NCBI RefSeq assembly: GCF_012184385.1
Contig: NZ_VSRL01000032.1
Coordinates: forward strand, 1-58,637
Length of the DNA: 58,637 nucleotides
Source: Lentzea indica
GTDB taxonomy: Bacteria; Actinomycetota; Actinomycetes; Mycobacteriales; Pseudonocardiaceae
Reading direction: 5' to 3'
The stretch's first letter is position 1. Each line of letters opens with the position of its first letter. The translations under genes and the position numbers were made by a program. Below the pieces are notes generated by a model. The model did no database searches, had not been told where the DNA came from, and saw nothing but the letters and a program-made list of their open reading frames with translations. This document shows positions 44,892 to 53,382 of this stretch, in pieces.

Positions 44892-44905
44892 GTGAGCTGG
44901 ATCAC
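44892..44905. promoter_or_regulatory. Candidate CRP/GlxR box between acs and the Fic-like gene
   Basis: GTGA-GCTGGA-TCAC, perfect core of the CRP consensus, 33 bases before the Fic-like gene's GTG and about 213 before acs. Nothing else recognisable in this 258-base gap besides the acs ribosome site. Confidence 0.55.
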
Positions 44906-44937
44906 GCGTTTCACCTGGTCAGGTACTCTGCGCGACC

Positions 44938-45666
44938 GTGACCGATCCCCTCGCTCCGCTGCTTTCCTTGCCCGGCGTGGCAGACGCCGCGAACGCCGCC
45001 AAGGACGCCGTCTTCCAGGTGCACCGCCATCGGGTGAACCTGCGTGGTTGGGCCACGACCGCGGCGGAAGCGTCGGTCCGCGCGGCCCGTGCGTCGGCCG
45101 CGCTGGAGGGCGGGTCGACCGAGATTCCGGAGTCCGGCGAGGTCTCGGACCCCGTGCTGGCAGGGTCTTTGCGGATCGCCGAGGCGCTGGGCGGACTCGT
45201 CGGCACGTGGCAACGCGCGCCGTTGCAGGCACTGGCCAGGCTGCACGTTCTCGCCGCCGCGGACCTGACGTCCGAGGTCGGCAGGCCGCGCGTGTCCGAG
45301 GACGTGTCGTCACGGCTCGACCTGATCGGGTCGTTGGTCACCGGTGGAACGTCCGTGCCGGCGCCGGTTCTGGTCGCGGTGGTGCACGGCGAGCTGCTCG
45401 GGCTCGCGCCGTTCGAGGTCGCCAACGGCGTGGTGGCCCGTGCCGCTGCCAGGCTGACCTCGATCTCCACCGGCCTCGACCCCAAGGGCCTCGGCGTGCC
45501 GGAGGTGGCGTGCCTGCGCCGATCCGCCGAGTACGAGGCTGCGTCCGTGGCGTTCGCGTCGGGAACGCTTGACGGCCTGACTCAGTGGATCCTGTTCGTG
45601 TGCTCCGCCCTGGAGGCGGGCGCCCGCGAGGCGAAGAGCATCGCGGACGCCGCACTCACCGGGTGA
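44938..45666 (+). CDS. Fic-fold protein with degenerate active site
   Basis: 242 residues, helical. SAALEG (Ser53-x3-Glu57-Gly58) matches the inhibitory motif [S/T]xxxE[G/N] of class II Fic AMP transferases. The expected catalytic HPFx(D/E)GNGRxxR appears as APFEVANGVVAR (157-168): His, first Gly and first Arg are replaced, while Pro, Phe, Asn, Gly and the last Arg remain. So the fold is suggested but AMP transfer is unlikely. GTG at 44938. Adjacent to acs (divergent) and convergent with kynU (11-base overlap). Sometimes labelled oxidoreductase in related genomes; I see no support for that. Confidence 0.55.
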   Translation: MTDPLAPLLSLPGVADAANAAKDAVFQVHRHRVNLRGWATTAAEASVRAARASAALEGGSTEIPESGEVSDPVLAGSLRIAEALGGLVGTWQRAPLQALARLHVLAAADLTSEVGRPRVSEDVSSRLDLIGSLVTGGTSVPAPVLVAVVHGELLGLAPFEVANGVVARAAARLTSISTGLDPKGLGVPEVACLRRSAEYEAASVAFASGTLDGLTQWILFVCSALEAGAREAKSIADAALTG

Positions 45667-46756
45667 CGTCCGCGAGGATCTCCGCGGCCTTGATCGCGTC
45701 CTCGTCGGTCACGTAGAGCGGGGCGAACCCGAACCGCAGGACGTCCGGCGGCCGGTGGTCGCCGATGACGCCACGCGCGATCAGTTCCCGCATGACCGTT
45801 CCGGCGTCCGGGCAGCGCACCGAGATCTGGTTGCCGCGGACCTCGGGCGTGATCACCTCGAGGCCGGTCAGCTTCTCGACGTGCTTGCGGAACAACGCGG
45901 TCAGCGCCAGGCCGCGCTGCCTCAGTTCGGCGAGGTCCACGTCGTCCCACACGTCCAGTGCCGCGTCGAGCGCCAGCATCGACAGGATGTCCGGCGTGCC
46001 CACCCGCGCGCGGACGATGCCGGGATCCGGTTCGTAGGCCGGCTCCATCGCGAACGGCTCGCGGTGGCCGTTCCAGCCGGACAACGGGTTCTCGAAGGTG
46101 CCCTGCTTGTGCTGCGGCACGTAGATGAACGCGGGTGAGCCCGGTCCGCCGTTGAGGAACTTGTAGGTGCAGCCGATCGCGAAGTCCACGCCGAGTGCGT
46201 CCAGCTCGATGGGCAGCACGCCCGCGCTGTGGCAGAGGTCCCAGACCACCTGCGCGCCAACGCCGTGCGCCTGCTCGGTGAGCGCCTTCATGTCGTGCAG
46301 CTCGCCGGTCCGGTAGTCGACGTGGTTGAGCAGCACCACGGCGGTGTCTTCCGTCAGGTCCAAAGAGGACGGGCGCGCTGCACGGATCTTCAGCCCTGCC
46401 AGCGAGGCCACGGACTGCGCGATGTACCCGTCGGTCGGGAACGTCGACTCGTCGCACACGATCTCGGTGCGGCTGGTGCCCTTCACCGCTCCCATCAACG
46501 CCTTGAAGACGTTGACCGACGTCGAGTCACCGACCACGACCTGGCCGGGTGCGGACCCGATCAGCCGGCCGATCCGGTCGCCGATCCGTTGCGGCGCCTC
46601 CCACCAGCCCTCGGTCCACGACCTGATCAGCCGCTCACCCCACTGGTGCTTCACGACTTCCTGCATCCGCTCGGCGACGTGCCTCGGTGGTGCGCCGAGG
46701 GAGTTGCCGTCCAGGTAGATGACACCTTCTGGAATGTCGAACAGCTCCCGCTTCAC
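45656..46756 (-). CDS. kynU: Kynureninase
   Basis: 366 residues, PLP enzyme cleaving kynurenine to anthranilate and alanine. YLDGNSLGAPP is the N-terminal signature, CTYKFLNGGPG holds the PLP lysine (Lys199), and VWDLCHSAG the PLP aspartate. GTG at 46756 is preferred because it overlaps the kynA stop (GTGA) and removes 21 residues that would otherwise overlap kynA by 67 bases. Forms an operon with kynA. Confidence 0.93.
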   Translation of the reverse strand: MKRELFDIPEGVIYLDGNSLGAPPRHVAERMQEVVKHQWGERLIRSWTEGWWEAPQRIGDRIGRLIGSAPGQVVVGDSTSVNVFKALMGAVKGTSRTEIVCDESTFPTDGYIAQSVASLAGLKIRAARPSSLDLTEDTAVVLLNHVDYRTGELHDMKALTEQAHGVGAQVVWDLCHSAGVLPIELDALGVDFAIGCTYKFLNGGPGSPAFIYVPQHKQGTFENPLSGWNGHREPFAMEPAYEPDPGIVRARVGTPDILSMLALDAALDVWDDVDLAELRQRGLALTALFRKHVEKLTGLEVITPEVRGNQISVRCPDAGTVMRELIARGVIGDHRPPDVLRFGFAPLYVTDEDAIKAAEILADVTR

Positions 46757-47568
46757 ACGTAGCTCCTCGCGGTCCACAGCTCCGGGAACACCGATCGTTG
46801 GGTGCGCTTCTCCAGCCATGCAACACCAGCGGAGCCGCCGGTGCCGACCTTCGCGCCCATCGAGCGGCGGGTCGCGAGCAGGTGGTCGTAGCGCCAGCGT
46901 GCGAACTCCTCGGCGATGTCCGTCAGCGCCTCACCGAGTTCCAGCAGGTCGCGGTCGTCGCCGCGGTAGATCTCCGCCCACACCTGCTCGACCTCGGGCG
47001 ACGCCTCGTACGCCTTCGTCAGGTCGCGCTCCAGCACCGCGTCCGGAACGTCGAAACCGCGGCGCTTCAACGCGGCCAGCACGTCGTCGTACAGGGACGG
47101 CAAGCCCAGCGACTTCTCCAGCTGCGCGTGCATCGCCGGCACCGCCCGGTGCGGCACGAGCATCGACGCGGACTTCTCGCCGAGCAGGAACTCCATCTCG
47201 CGGTACATGCCCGACTGGAAGCCAGAGCCCTCGCCGAGCGCGTCGCGGAACGAGTTGAACTCGGTCGGCGTCATGCGCGCGATCGGCCGCCAGGCCGCGG
47301 ACAACGCCTGCAGGTGCAGGTCGGACCGGCGGAGCGTGCGGACGGCACCGCGGAGGTCGTTCTGCCTGAGCTCGGTCTGGGCCTGCCTCCACTCGAAGCA
47401 GAGCAGGCCGAAGTACAGCTCCATCACCTGCGTGATGACCAGGAACGACATCTCGCGCGGATCTTTGGACCACTGCTGTTGAAGGGTGTGCAGCACCGAC
47501 GCGTGCACGTAGTCCTCGTACGGCGTGGTGCCGCCGAAATCCAGCTTGGGGGACACGGGGCAGCTCAT
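46753..47568 (-). CDS. kynA: Tryptophan 2,3-dioxygenase
   Basis: 271 residues, heme dioxygenase opening tryptophan to N-formylkynurenine. DYVHASVLHTLQ, ITQVMELYFGLLCFEW and RYDHLLATRRSMGAKVGTGGSAG contain the substrate and heme-ligand histidine regions. The formamidase (kynB) for the next step is not in the window. Divergent from the AsnC-type regulator, with a 25-base palindrome between them. Confidence 0.95.
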   Translation of the reverse strand: MSCPVSPKLDFGGTTPYEDYVHASVLHTLQQQWSKDPREMSFLVITQVMELYFGLLCFEWRQAQTELRQNDLRGAVRTLRRSDLHLQALSAAWRPIARMTPTEFNSFRDALGEGSGFQSGMYREMEFLLGEKSASMLVPHRAVPAMHAQLEKSLGLPSLYDDVLAALKRRGFDVPDAVLERDLTKAYEASPEVEQVWAEIYRGDDRDLLELGEALTDIAEEFARWRYDHLLATRRSMGAKVGTGGSAGVAWLEKRTQRSVFPELWTARSYV

Positions 47569-47613
47569 GCCCTCAATCCTCCTTCCTGGCGGGCTTCACC
47601 TGAATGGACGACG

Positions 47614-47638
47614 AAAGGCGTTCGCCCCGAACTTCTTT
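47614..47638. promoter_or_regulatory. Palindrome between kynA and the AsnC regulator
   Basis: AAAG-GC-GTTCG-CCC-CGAAC-TT-CTTT, symmetric over 25 bases except the GC/TT steps. Centre is 58 bases upstream of kynA's start and 49 before the regulator, a place where an Lrp/AsnC protein would control both. Confidence 0.55.
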
Positions 47639-47674
47639 CAAACGCAAAACCGATCGGCGAGTAGCTTTGTGTTC

Positions 47675-48115
47675 ATGTTGGACGAGGTCGACAAGGCCCT
47701 GTTGGAGGCACTCCAAGAGGATGCGCGCCTGTCGTACAACGAGCTCGCACGCCGGGTCCACGTCTCACCGCCGACGGTCGCGCAACGGGTCCGACGGCTG
47801 GAGAACATGGGCGCGATCACCGGCTATCGCGCCGTGGTCGACCCGACCGTCGTCGGGCGTCCTGTCGTCGCGTTGGTGCGCATGAAGTGCTACGGCCCGC
47901 GGTGCATCACGGTCCATCCCGAGCTGCTCGACGACCTCCCCGAGGTGGTGGAGGTGGTGCGGCTGACCGGCGACATCTGCTCGGTGGTGAAGGTCGTCAC
48001 GACGTCGATCGTCGAGCTGGAACGGCTGTTGGTCCGCCTGGCCGCGCACGGGGAGACGTCGAGCGCGATGGTGCTGTCGACGCCGATCCCGTGGCGTCCG
48101 GTCCTACCCGGCTAG
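47675..48115 (+). CDS. Lrp/AsnC-family regulator of kynurenine genes
   Basis: 146 residues. Winged helix (LLEALQEDARLSYNELARRVHVSPPTVAQRVRRLENMG) plus RAM ligand domain. Amino-acid or kynurenine-responsive control of the divergent kynA-kynU is inferred from position. ATG at 47675; the longer frame from 47525 reads through kynA's start region. 3' end overlaps murQ by 12 bases (convergent). Confidence 0.92.
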   Translation: MLDEVDKALLEALQEDARLSYNELARRVHVSPPTVAQRVRRLENMGAITGYRAVVDPTVVGRPVVALVRMKCYGPRCITVHPELLDDLPEVVEVVRLTGDICSVVKVVTTSIVELERLLVRLAAHGETSSAMVLSTPIPWRPVLPG

Positions 48116-49015
48116 CCGGCCCAGAGCGTTGCGGACGTGGCCCTTCGTGTCCTGCAGAACCGCGGCCGCACGTTCGGTCGGTTCGCCCGACAACAGGTGC
48201 ACCAACGCCACCTTCAGGTCGCCGGACGACTCGGCCAGCGCCCGCTCGCAGTCGTGGATCGGCAGGCCGGTGGCCTCGTGCAGGATCCGGATCATCCGCC
48301 CGCGCAGCTTCGCGTTCGTCGCCCGCATGCTGACCATCAGGTTCGAGTAGGTGCGGCCGAGCTTCACCATGACCGCGGTCGAGAACGACGTCAGCACCAG
48401 CTTCTGGGCCGACCCCGCCTTCATCCGCGTGGAGCCGGCGATGGCCTCCGGGCCGGTGTTCAACGTGACCAGGACGTCCGGCGAGAACGGCACCGACTCG
48501 TTGTTCGACACCAGCACCGTGCGGGCGCCAAGCGCTTGCGCCTCTTCCAGCGCGCCGATCACGAACGGCGTGCGCCCAGACGCCGTCACGCCCACCACCA
48601 GGTCTTTCGCGGTGGCGTGCCGGCGGATCTGAGTCGCGCCGGAGTGGTCCTCGACCTCCTCGACCGCGCGGACGAGGGCCTCGGAGCCGCCCGCGTGGTG
48701 GGCGACGAACCAGTCGGCCGGTGCGTTGAACGTGGGCACCAGCTCGGCGGCGTCCAGTGTCGCGAGCCGGCCGGACGTGCCGGCTCCGACGTAGTGGACG
48801 CGGCCGCCGGACATGATCGCGGTGACGCCGAGGTCGACCGCCAGGGCCAGCTCCGGCAGCGCCGCGGCGACGGCCGACGGGACCGTGCGGTCCTCGTCGT
48901 TGATCATGCGCAGCACGTCGATCGTGGGTACCCGGTCGATGTCCGTCGTGCGGGGGTTCCGTTGCTCGGTCGGAGATTCCACGCGCACCACCACACCGTT
49001 CCGGGGGGAGATCAT
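48104..49015 (-). CDS. murQ: N-acetylmuramic acid 6-phosphate etherase
   Basis: 303 residues, SIS fold. Cleaves the lactyl ether of MurNAc-6-phosphate to GlcNAc-6-phosphate and lactate in cell-wall recycling. TEQRNPRTTDID, VGAGTSGRLATLDAAELVPTF and STRMKAGSAQKLVL are strongly conserved family blocks; the conserved active-site Glu lies in DAAELVP. ATG at 49015 sits at the end of murR, with TAA/TGA stops for the two possible murR endings overlapping it. Confidence 0.95.
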   Translation of the reverse strand: MISPRNGVVVRVESPTEQRNPRTTDIDRVPTIDVLRMINDEDRTVPSAVAAALPELALAVDLGVTAIMSGGRVHYVGAGTSGRLATLDAAELVPTFNAPADWFVAHHAGGSEALVRAVEEVEDHSGATQIRRHATAKDLVVGVTASGRTPFVIGALEEAQALGARTVLVSNNESVPFSPDVLVTLNTGPEAIAGSTRMKAGSAQKLVLTSFSTAVMVKLGRTYSNLMVSMRATNAKLRGRMIRILHEATGLPIHDCERALAESSGDLKVALVHLLSGEPTERAAAVLQDTKGHVRNALGRLAG

Positions 49016-49931
49016 TTAGTCGTCTCCCGCGGCGCCGGCGGCCGTCTGGTCTCGCACCCAGCCGGTGGCCGGACACCGCTTCGTAGGTCGCCTCCAGCGC
49101 TGTCTTCGCCGTGTCCACGTGGTGCTGGGCGACGCCGATGAACAGGCAGTCGATCACCGTGAGCTGCGCGATGCGGCTCGCCATGGCGCCGGAGCGGAAC
49201 GTGGTCTCGCGCGCGGCCGTGGTCAGCACGTGGTCGGCGACCTCGGTGATCGGGGAGCGCGGGAAGTTCGTCAGCGCGACGGTGGTGGCTCCGGTCTCGC
49301 GGGCGACGCGGAGGGCCTCGACGGTCTCCGCGGTCGAGCCGGTGTGCGAGATGCCGACGGCGACGTCCGCGCTGGTCAGCACGGCGGCCGAGGTCAGCGC
49401 GATGTGCGTGTCGTTCCACGCGAAACAGGTGAGGCCGATGCGGTGCAGCTTCTGCTGCAGGTCGAACGCCACGAAAGCGCTCGCACCGAAGCCGTAGACG
49501 TCGACGCGGCGGGCGCCCGCGACCGCCTGGACCACCTTGTCGAGCGACTCGATGTCGAGCTGCTCGGCGGTCTCCTCGACGGCGCGGGCGTCGGCGAACG
49601 CGACCTTGCCGACGACCTGCTTCAGGTCGTCTCCAGGGCCGATGTCGCCACCCATGTCGTGGTTGGCCCTGGCCTGGCTGCGAGCGGTGTCGGCGGCGAG
49701 CGCGATGCGCAGCTCCGGGTACCCGCCGACGCCGATGGCCTTGCAGAACCGCGTCACCGTCGTCTCACTCGTGCCCGCCTGCTCGGCGACCTCGGTGATG
49801 CTGCGGTGCGCGACCGTTCCCGGGTTTTCCAGCACCACCTTCGCGACGCGCTGCTCGGCGCGCGCGAGACCCGGCAGCAACGACCGGATCTTCACCAGTG
49901 GGCTGGACTCGGCACTGCTTTCAGTGGACAC
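49012..49931 (-). CDS. murR: RpiR/MurR-family regulator (3' end frameshifted)
   Basis: N-terminal RpiR helix-turn-helix (ITEVAEQAGTSETTVTRFCKAIG) and C-terminal SIS sugar-phosphate domain (VDVYGFGASAFVAFDLQQKL, GISHTGSTAETVEAL). Expected to sense MurNAc-6-phosphate and control murQ. After YEAVSGHRLGARPDG the frame stays open far into murQ instead of stopping; with one base missing it ends at the TGA 49014-49012 (ATGA overlap), with one extra base at the TAA just before murQ. One or the other is expected, so a single-base error or lesion near 49020-49060 is likely. Confidence 0.85.
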
Positions 49932-50037
49932 GTGGGAAACTTACTAACCGCAACTCCGAGGGTCAACGGAGTGTGGGTGCAACTCACCCCAACTGTGTCC
50001 GAAAGTCACCCTGTCGGGGCGAATCTCGGGCGGCATG

Positions 50038-50484
50038 TCACCGAACGTCGGGCACCTTCCTGGTGGACACGGCGATCCGGTTCCACGAGTTGATGGTGAA
50101 GATCAGCGCGATGAGCTGGGCGAGCTCTTCCTCGTCGAAGTGCTTCGCGGCCAGCTCGTAGACCTCGTCGCTGACGTACTCGTGGCTGCTCAGGACGGTG
50201 ATGGCCTCGGTGAGGCGCAGCGCGGCCTGCTCCTTCTCGGTGTAGACGTCGCCTGCTTCCTCCCACGCGTTGAGCAGGTAGATGCGAGCCTCGGTCTCAC
50301 CACCCTTTCGGGCGTCGACCGTGTGCATGTTGAGGCAGTAGGCGCAGTGGTTCAGCTGGGAGGCGCGGATGCGGACGAGCTCGGCGAGCTGCTCGTCGAG
50401 CCCTTCGCGGGAGGCGGCGTCGAGGGCGATCATGGCGCGGTAGACCTTCGGAGCCTTCTTGGCGAGGTCGATTCGGTTCGTCAT
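50038..50484 (-). CDS. AhpD-like carboxymuconolactone decarboxylase family protein
   Basis: 148 residues. LVRIRASQLNHCAYCLNMHTVDARK carries the CxxC-x3-H redox motif of AhpD/alkylhydroperoxidase-like proteins. Probably a peroxide-reducing partner. ATG at 50484. Divergent from the MocR-type regulator (50 bases apart), a pairing that often reflects control of the small enzyme by the regulator. Confidence 0.9.
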   Translation of the reverse strand: MTNRIDLAKKAPKVYRAMIALDAASREGLDEQLAELVRIRASQLNHCAYCLNMHTVDARKGGETEARIYLLNAWEEAGDVYTEKEQAALRLTEAITVLSSHEYVSDEVYELAAKHFDEEELAQLIALIFTINSWNRIAVSTRKVPDVR

Positions 50485-50534
50485 GTGTATGAAGTTAGGC
50501 CGCTGATTGGCTCTGGGCGTGGTGCAATTCGGTC

Positions 50535-51869
50535 GTGGAATCGTGGGCCAATCTTGACTTCCACCTGGACCTGTCCGGTCCGGGTGGCCTGCGGCACCGG
50601 TTGACGGCGTCGCTGCGGGAAGCGGTCCGTTCGGCACGGCTGCCGCCAGGGACGCGGCTGCCTGCGTCACGCTCGCTCGCGGCCGATCTCGGGATCGCGA
50701 GGAACACCGTCGCTGAGGCGTACGCGGAGCTCGTGGCGGAGGGGTGGCTGACCGCGCGTCAAGGTTCCGGGACCGTTGTCGCGCAACGGGTCGAGCCGCC
50801 TCCGCCGGTCAAGCGCAGGGCGGTTCCGGACGTGCGGTTCGACCTCACTGTCAGCACACCGGACATCACCGAGTTCCCGCGCGCGGAGTGGGTCAGGTCG
50901 ACGCGGCGGGCGTTGATGGCGGCGCCGTCGGAGGCGTTCGGGCCGGGTGATCCGCAGGGGCGGATCGAGCTGCGGACGGCGCTGGCCGAGTATCTGGCAC
51001 GGGCACGTGGTGTGCGGGCTGATCCCGAACGGATCGTGGTGTGCTCGGGGTTCGCGGACGCCGTCCGCATGTTCAACCGGCTGCTGAAGCCGCCCGTGGT
51101 CGTCGAGGAGTACGGCCTGGAGTTTCATCGCTCGTTGTGGACCTCGACGGTGCCACTGCCGGTGGACGACCACGGTGCGAACACCGAACAGTTGCCGGAT
51201 GACCGACGGGCCGTGGTGATGACACCGGCGCACCAGTTCCCGTTGGGCGGGCCTCTGCATCCACGGCGTCGTGCGTCGGCGGTGGAGTGGGCGCGGCGGG
51301 TGGACGGACTTGTGCTGGAGGACGACTACGACGGCGAGTTCCGCTACGACCGGCAGCCTGTCGGTGCGGTGCAGGGCCTTGATCCCGAACACGTCGTCTA
51401 CCTGGGCACGTCCAGCAAGGCGTTGTCGCCGGCGCTGCGGATCGCGTGGACGGTGCTGCCGGACCGGTTCGTCGATCCCGTGCTGGCCCTGAAAACCGAT
51501 CGCGAGCAGTACATCAGCATGCTCGATCAGCTGACGTTGGCCGATTTCCTGGAGTCTGGGGCGTACGACAGCCACGTCCGGCGGATGCGGCTCAAGTACC
51601 AGCGGCGTCGTGATCGGCTCGTGGAGGCGGTTTCGCCGTACGCATCGGTGTCCGGTATCGCCGCCGGGATGCATGCTGTGCTTGATACGCCACACGAAAC
51701 CGCGATCGTTCAGACCGCGCGTGAACGTGGGATCGAGGTCAGTTCTCTCTCGTCGTTCCGCCACGAGCTGAGCGACGACGACCGCACCGGAATCGTGGTG
51801 AGCTTCGGAGCGCCCGCGTTTCCACGGGCGCTCGCGTCGTTTACCGAGGTGCTAGCGGCGTGCTGCTGA
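50535..51869 (+). CDS. MocR-type GntR/aminotransferase regulator
   Basis: 444 residues. GntR winged helix at the N-terminus (TRLPASRSLAADLGIARNTVAEAYAELV) fused to a type I aminotransferase-like domain with LEDDYDGEFRYDRQP and PLP lysine in YLGTSSKALSPALR. MocR/PdxR proteins sense PLP or an amino-acid adduct. GTG at 50535; GATTGGC at 50504 and GCCAATC inside the start region form a spaced inverted repeat that may be a binding site. Convergent overlap of 18 bases with the hydrolase. Confidence 0.92.
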   Translation: MESWANLDFHLDLSGPGGLRHRLTASLREAVRSARLPPGTRLPASRSLAADLGIARNTVAEAYAELVAEGWLTARQGSGTVVAQRVEPPPPVKRRAVPDVRFDLTVSTPDITEFPRAEWVRSTRRALMAAPSEAFGPGDPQGRIELRTALAEYLARARGVRADPERIVVCSGFADAVRMFNRLLKPPVVVEEYGLEFHRSLWTSTVPLPVDDHGANTEQLPDDRRAVVMTPAHQFPLGGPLHPRRRASAVEWARRVDGLVLEDDYDGEFRYDRQPVGAVQGLDPEHVVYLGTSSKALSPALRIAWTVLPDRFVDPVLALKTDREQYISMLDQLTLADFLESGAYDSHVRRMRLKYQRRRDRLVEAVSPYASVSGIAAGMHAVLDTPHETAIVQTARERGIEVSSLSSFRHELSDDDRTGIVVSFGAPAFPRALASFTEVLAACC

Positions 51870-53375
51870 CCAGCCGTCGGCCACGACATCGCCGCGGGCG
51901 TGGACGTAGACGCCACGGCCGTTGTACTGGCCCGCCTTCGTGTAGACGAACCTGGTCTTGACGGCTTCCGTTGGTACCCAACGGCGATTCGTCGTCGTGA
52001 TCGTGCGGACGTCCTGCCACCCGGTGCCGTTCCAGTGCTGGATCGTCAGCTTGTCGCCCTTGTCGACGTCGACGAAGACCTCGACCGGGCGTTCTGCGGT
52101 GAGGGTGCCGCCGGAAGTCGTTGCACGCCACTGCTTTCCGTGCGACTTGACGGCGAGCGCGTTGGCAAGGCCGTCGGCGACGACCCGGCGGGCGGGGTTC
52201 ACGCTGCCCCAGTCGCGGCTCGGGTGCACGCGGTTGCTGAGCAGGATCGCGATCGACCGGGAGGCCTTGTCGATCACGAACGACGTGCCGGTGTAGCCGG
52301 TGTGGCCCGCCGTTCCCATCCCGCTCAGCCCGCCCATGTACCACCGCTGGTCGAGCTCGAAGCCGAGCCCGTGGGCGTTGTCGGGGAACTGCTGGTTGAA
52401 GTTCGTGAGCATCAGCTCGACGGAGTGCTCGGTCAGGATCCGGCGGCCCTGGTAGGTGCCGCCGTTGAGGATCGTCTGCCCGAGGATCGCCAAGTCTTTG
52501 GCCGTGCCGAAGACACCCGCGTGGCCGGCGACTCCTCCGAGGGACCACGCGTTCTCGTCGTGCACCTCACCGCGGACCATGCCGCGTGGTGGTGCGGACT
52601 GGAACTCCGTTGCGGCAGTGCGGTTCTTGGCCTTCGGGTTGTAGCCGGTGTCCTTCATGTTGAGCGGCCTGGTGATGCCATCTCGTACGGCTTGGTCGAG
52701 CTTCTTGCCGCTGACCTTGTGAACGAGCTCTCCGAGCGTGATCAGGTTCAGGTCGGAGTAGACGTACGCGGTGCCAGGCGTGGACTTCGGCTTCACGTCC
52801 ATCACGGCTTTGATGCGTGACGGGACGTCCGCGTACAGCTTCCACAACGCGATGAACGGTTCGAGGCCGCTCGTGTGTGTGAGGAGCTGCTTGACGGTGA
52901 TGTTCTCCTTGCCGTTCACGCCGAACTCGGGCAGGTAGTGGGCGACCTTCTCGTCGATGTTCACCCGGCCCTGCTCGACCTGCTGGATCACCGCGATCGA
53001 CGTGAAGAGCTTGGAGATCGAGGCGAAGTCGAAGATCGTGTCCTTCCGCATGGGGACGCGTTCTTCTTCTGGCAGCTGGGTTTGCTGATCCTTGTAGAGA
53101 ACTGCGTAGCCCGTGCGGTCGTGCGTGACGATCTTGCCGTCGTGCACGTACATCGTGACGGCGCCGGCGAAGAGCGGTTTGCCGTTGGCCTGGGGTTTGG
53201 TGAAGTCGCGGACCTGGCGCAGTGCCGCGTTGATCGGTTCCGGATCCAGGTTGGCCCAGTACGGGTTGGACTCGCGCAACGTCGTTCGCGGGTGCGCGAA
53301 CCCGTCCTGGGGCTGGTCGAAGTGGCCGGGGATCGCAGCCGTCACGAGTGCGACGGCCAGTGCAGGGATGAGCAT
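51852..53375 (-). CDS. Secreted beta-lactamase-fold hydrolase, AmiE/YbbE-like
   Basis: 507 residues. Signal peptide (MLIPALAVALVTAAIPG), then a class C beta-lactamase/PBP4b-like domain: SISKLFT is SxxK, YSDLN the YxN-like motif and GHTGYTG the KTG counterpart; a C-terminal beta-rich appendage (VEVFVDVDKGDKLTIQHWNG) looks like a binding domain. B. subtilis AmiE (YbbE), which removes the peptide from MurNAc, belongs to this family and sits next to nagZ and namZ as here. ATG at 53375 has GAGGAC before it. A general esterase cannot be excluded. Confidence 0.75.
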   Translation of the reverse strand: MLIPALAVALVTAAIPGHFDQPQDGFAHPRTTLRESNPYWANLDPEPINAALRQVRDFTKPQANGKPLFAGAVTMYVHDGKIVTHDRTGYAVLYKDQQTQLPEEERVPMRKDTIFDFASISKLFTSIAVIQQVEQGRVNIDEKVAHYLPEFGVNGKENITVKQLLTHTSGLEPFIALWKLYADVPSRIKAVMDVKPKSTPGTAYVYSDLNLITLGELVHKVSGKKLDQAVRDGITRPLNMKDTGYNPKAKNRTAATEFQSAPPRGMVRGEVHDENAWSLGGVAGHAGVFGTAKDLAILGQTILNGGTYQGRRILTEHSVELMLTNFNQQFPDNAHGLGFELDQRWYMGGLSGMGTAGHTGYTGTSFVIDKASRSIAILLSNRVHPSRDWGSVNPARRVVADGLANALAVKSHGKQWRATTSGGTLTAERPVEVFVDVDKGDKLTIQHWNGTGWQDVRTITTTNRRWVPTEAVKTRFVYTKAGQYNGRGVYVHARGDVVADGWSAARR

Positions 53376-53382
53376 GGCGTCC

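Noticed and set aside
44938..45666. Active Fic AMP transferase toxin
   Set aside because: The catalytic His and key Gly/Arg of HPFxxGNGRxxR are missing and no antitoxin is adjacent.
47997..49931. 644-residue minus-strand frame covering murR and murQ
   Set aside because: Only the first ~300 residues are RpiR-like; the rest is murQ read out of frame. Treated as a frameshift at the end of murR.
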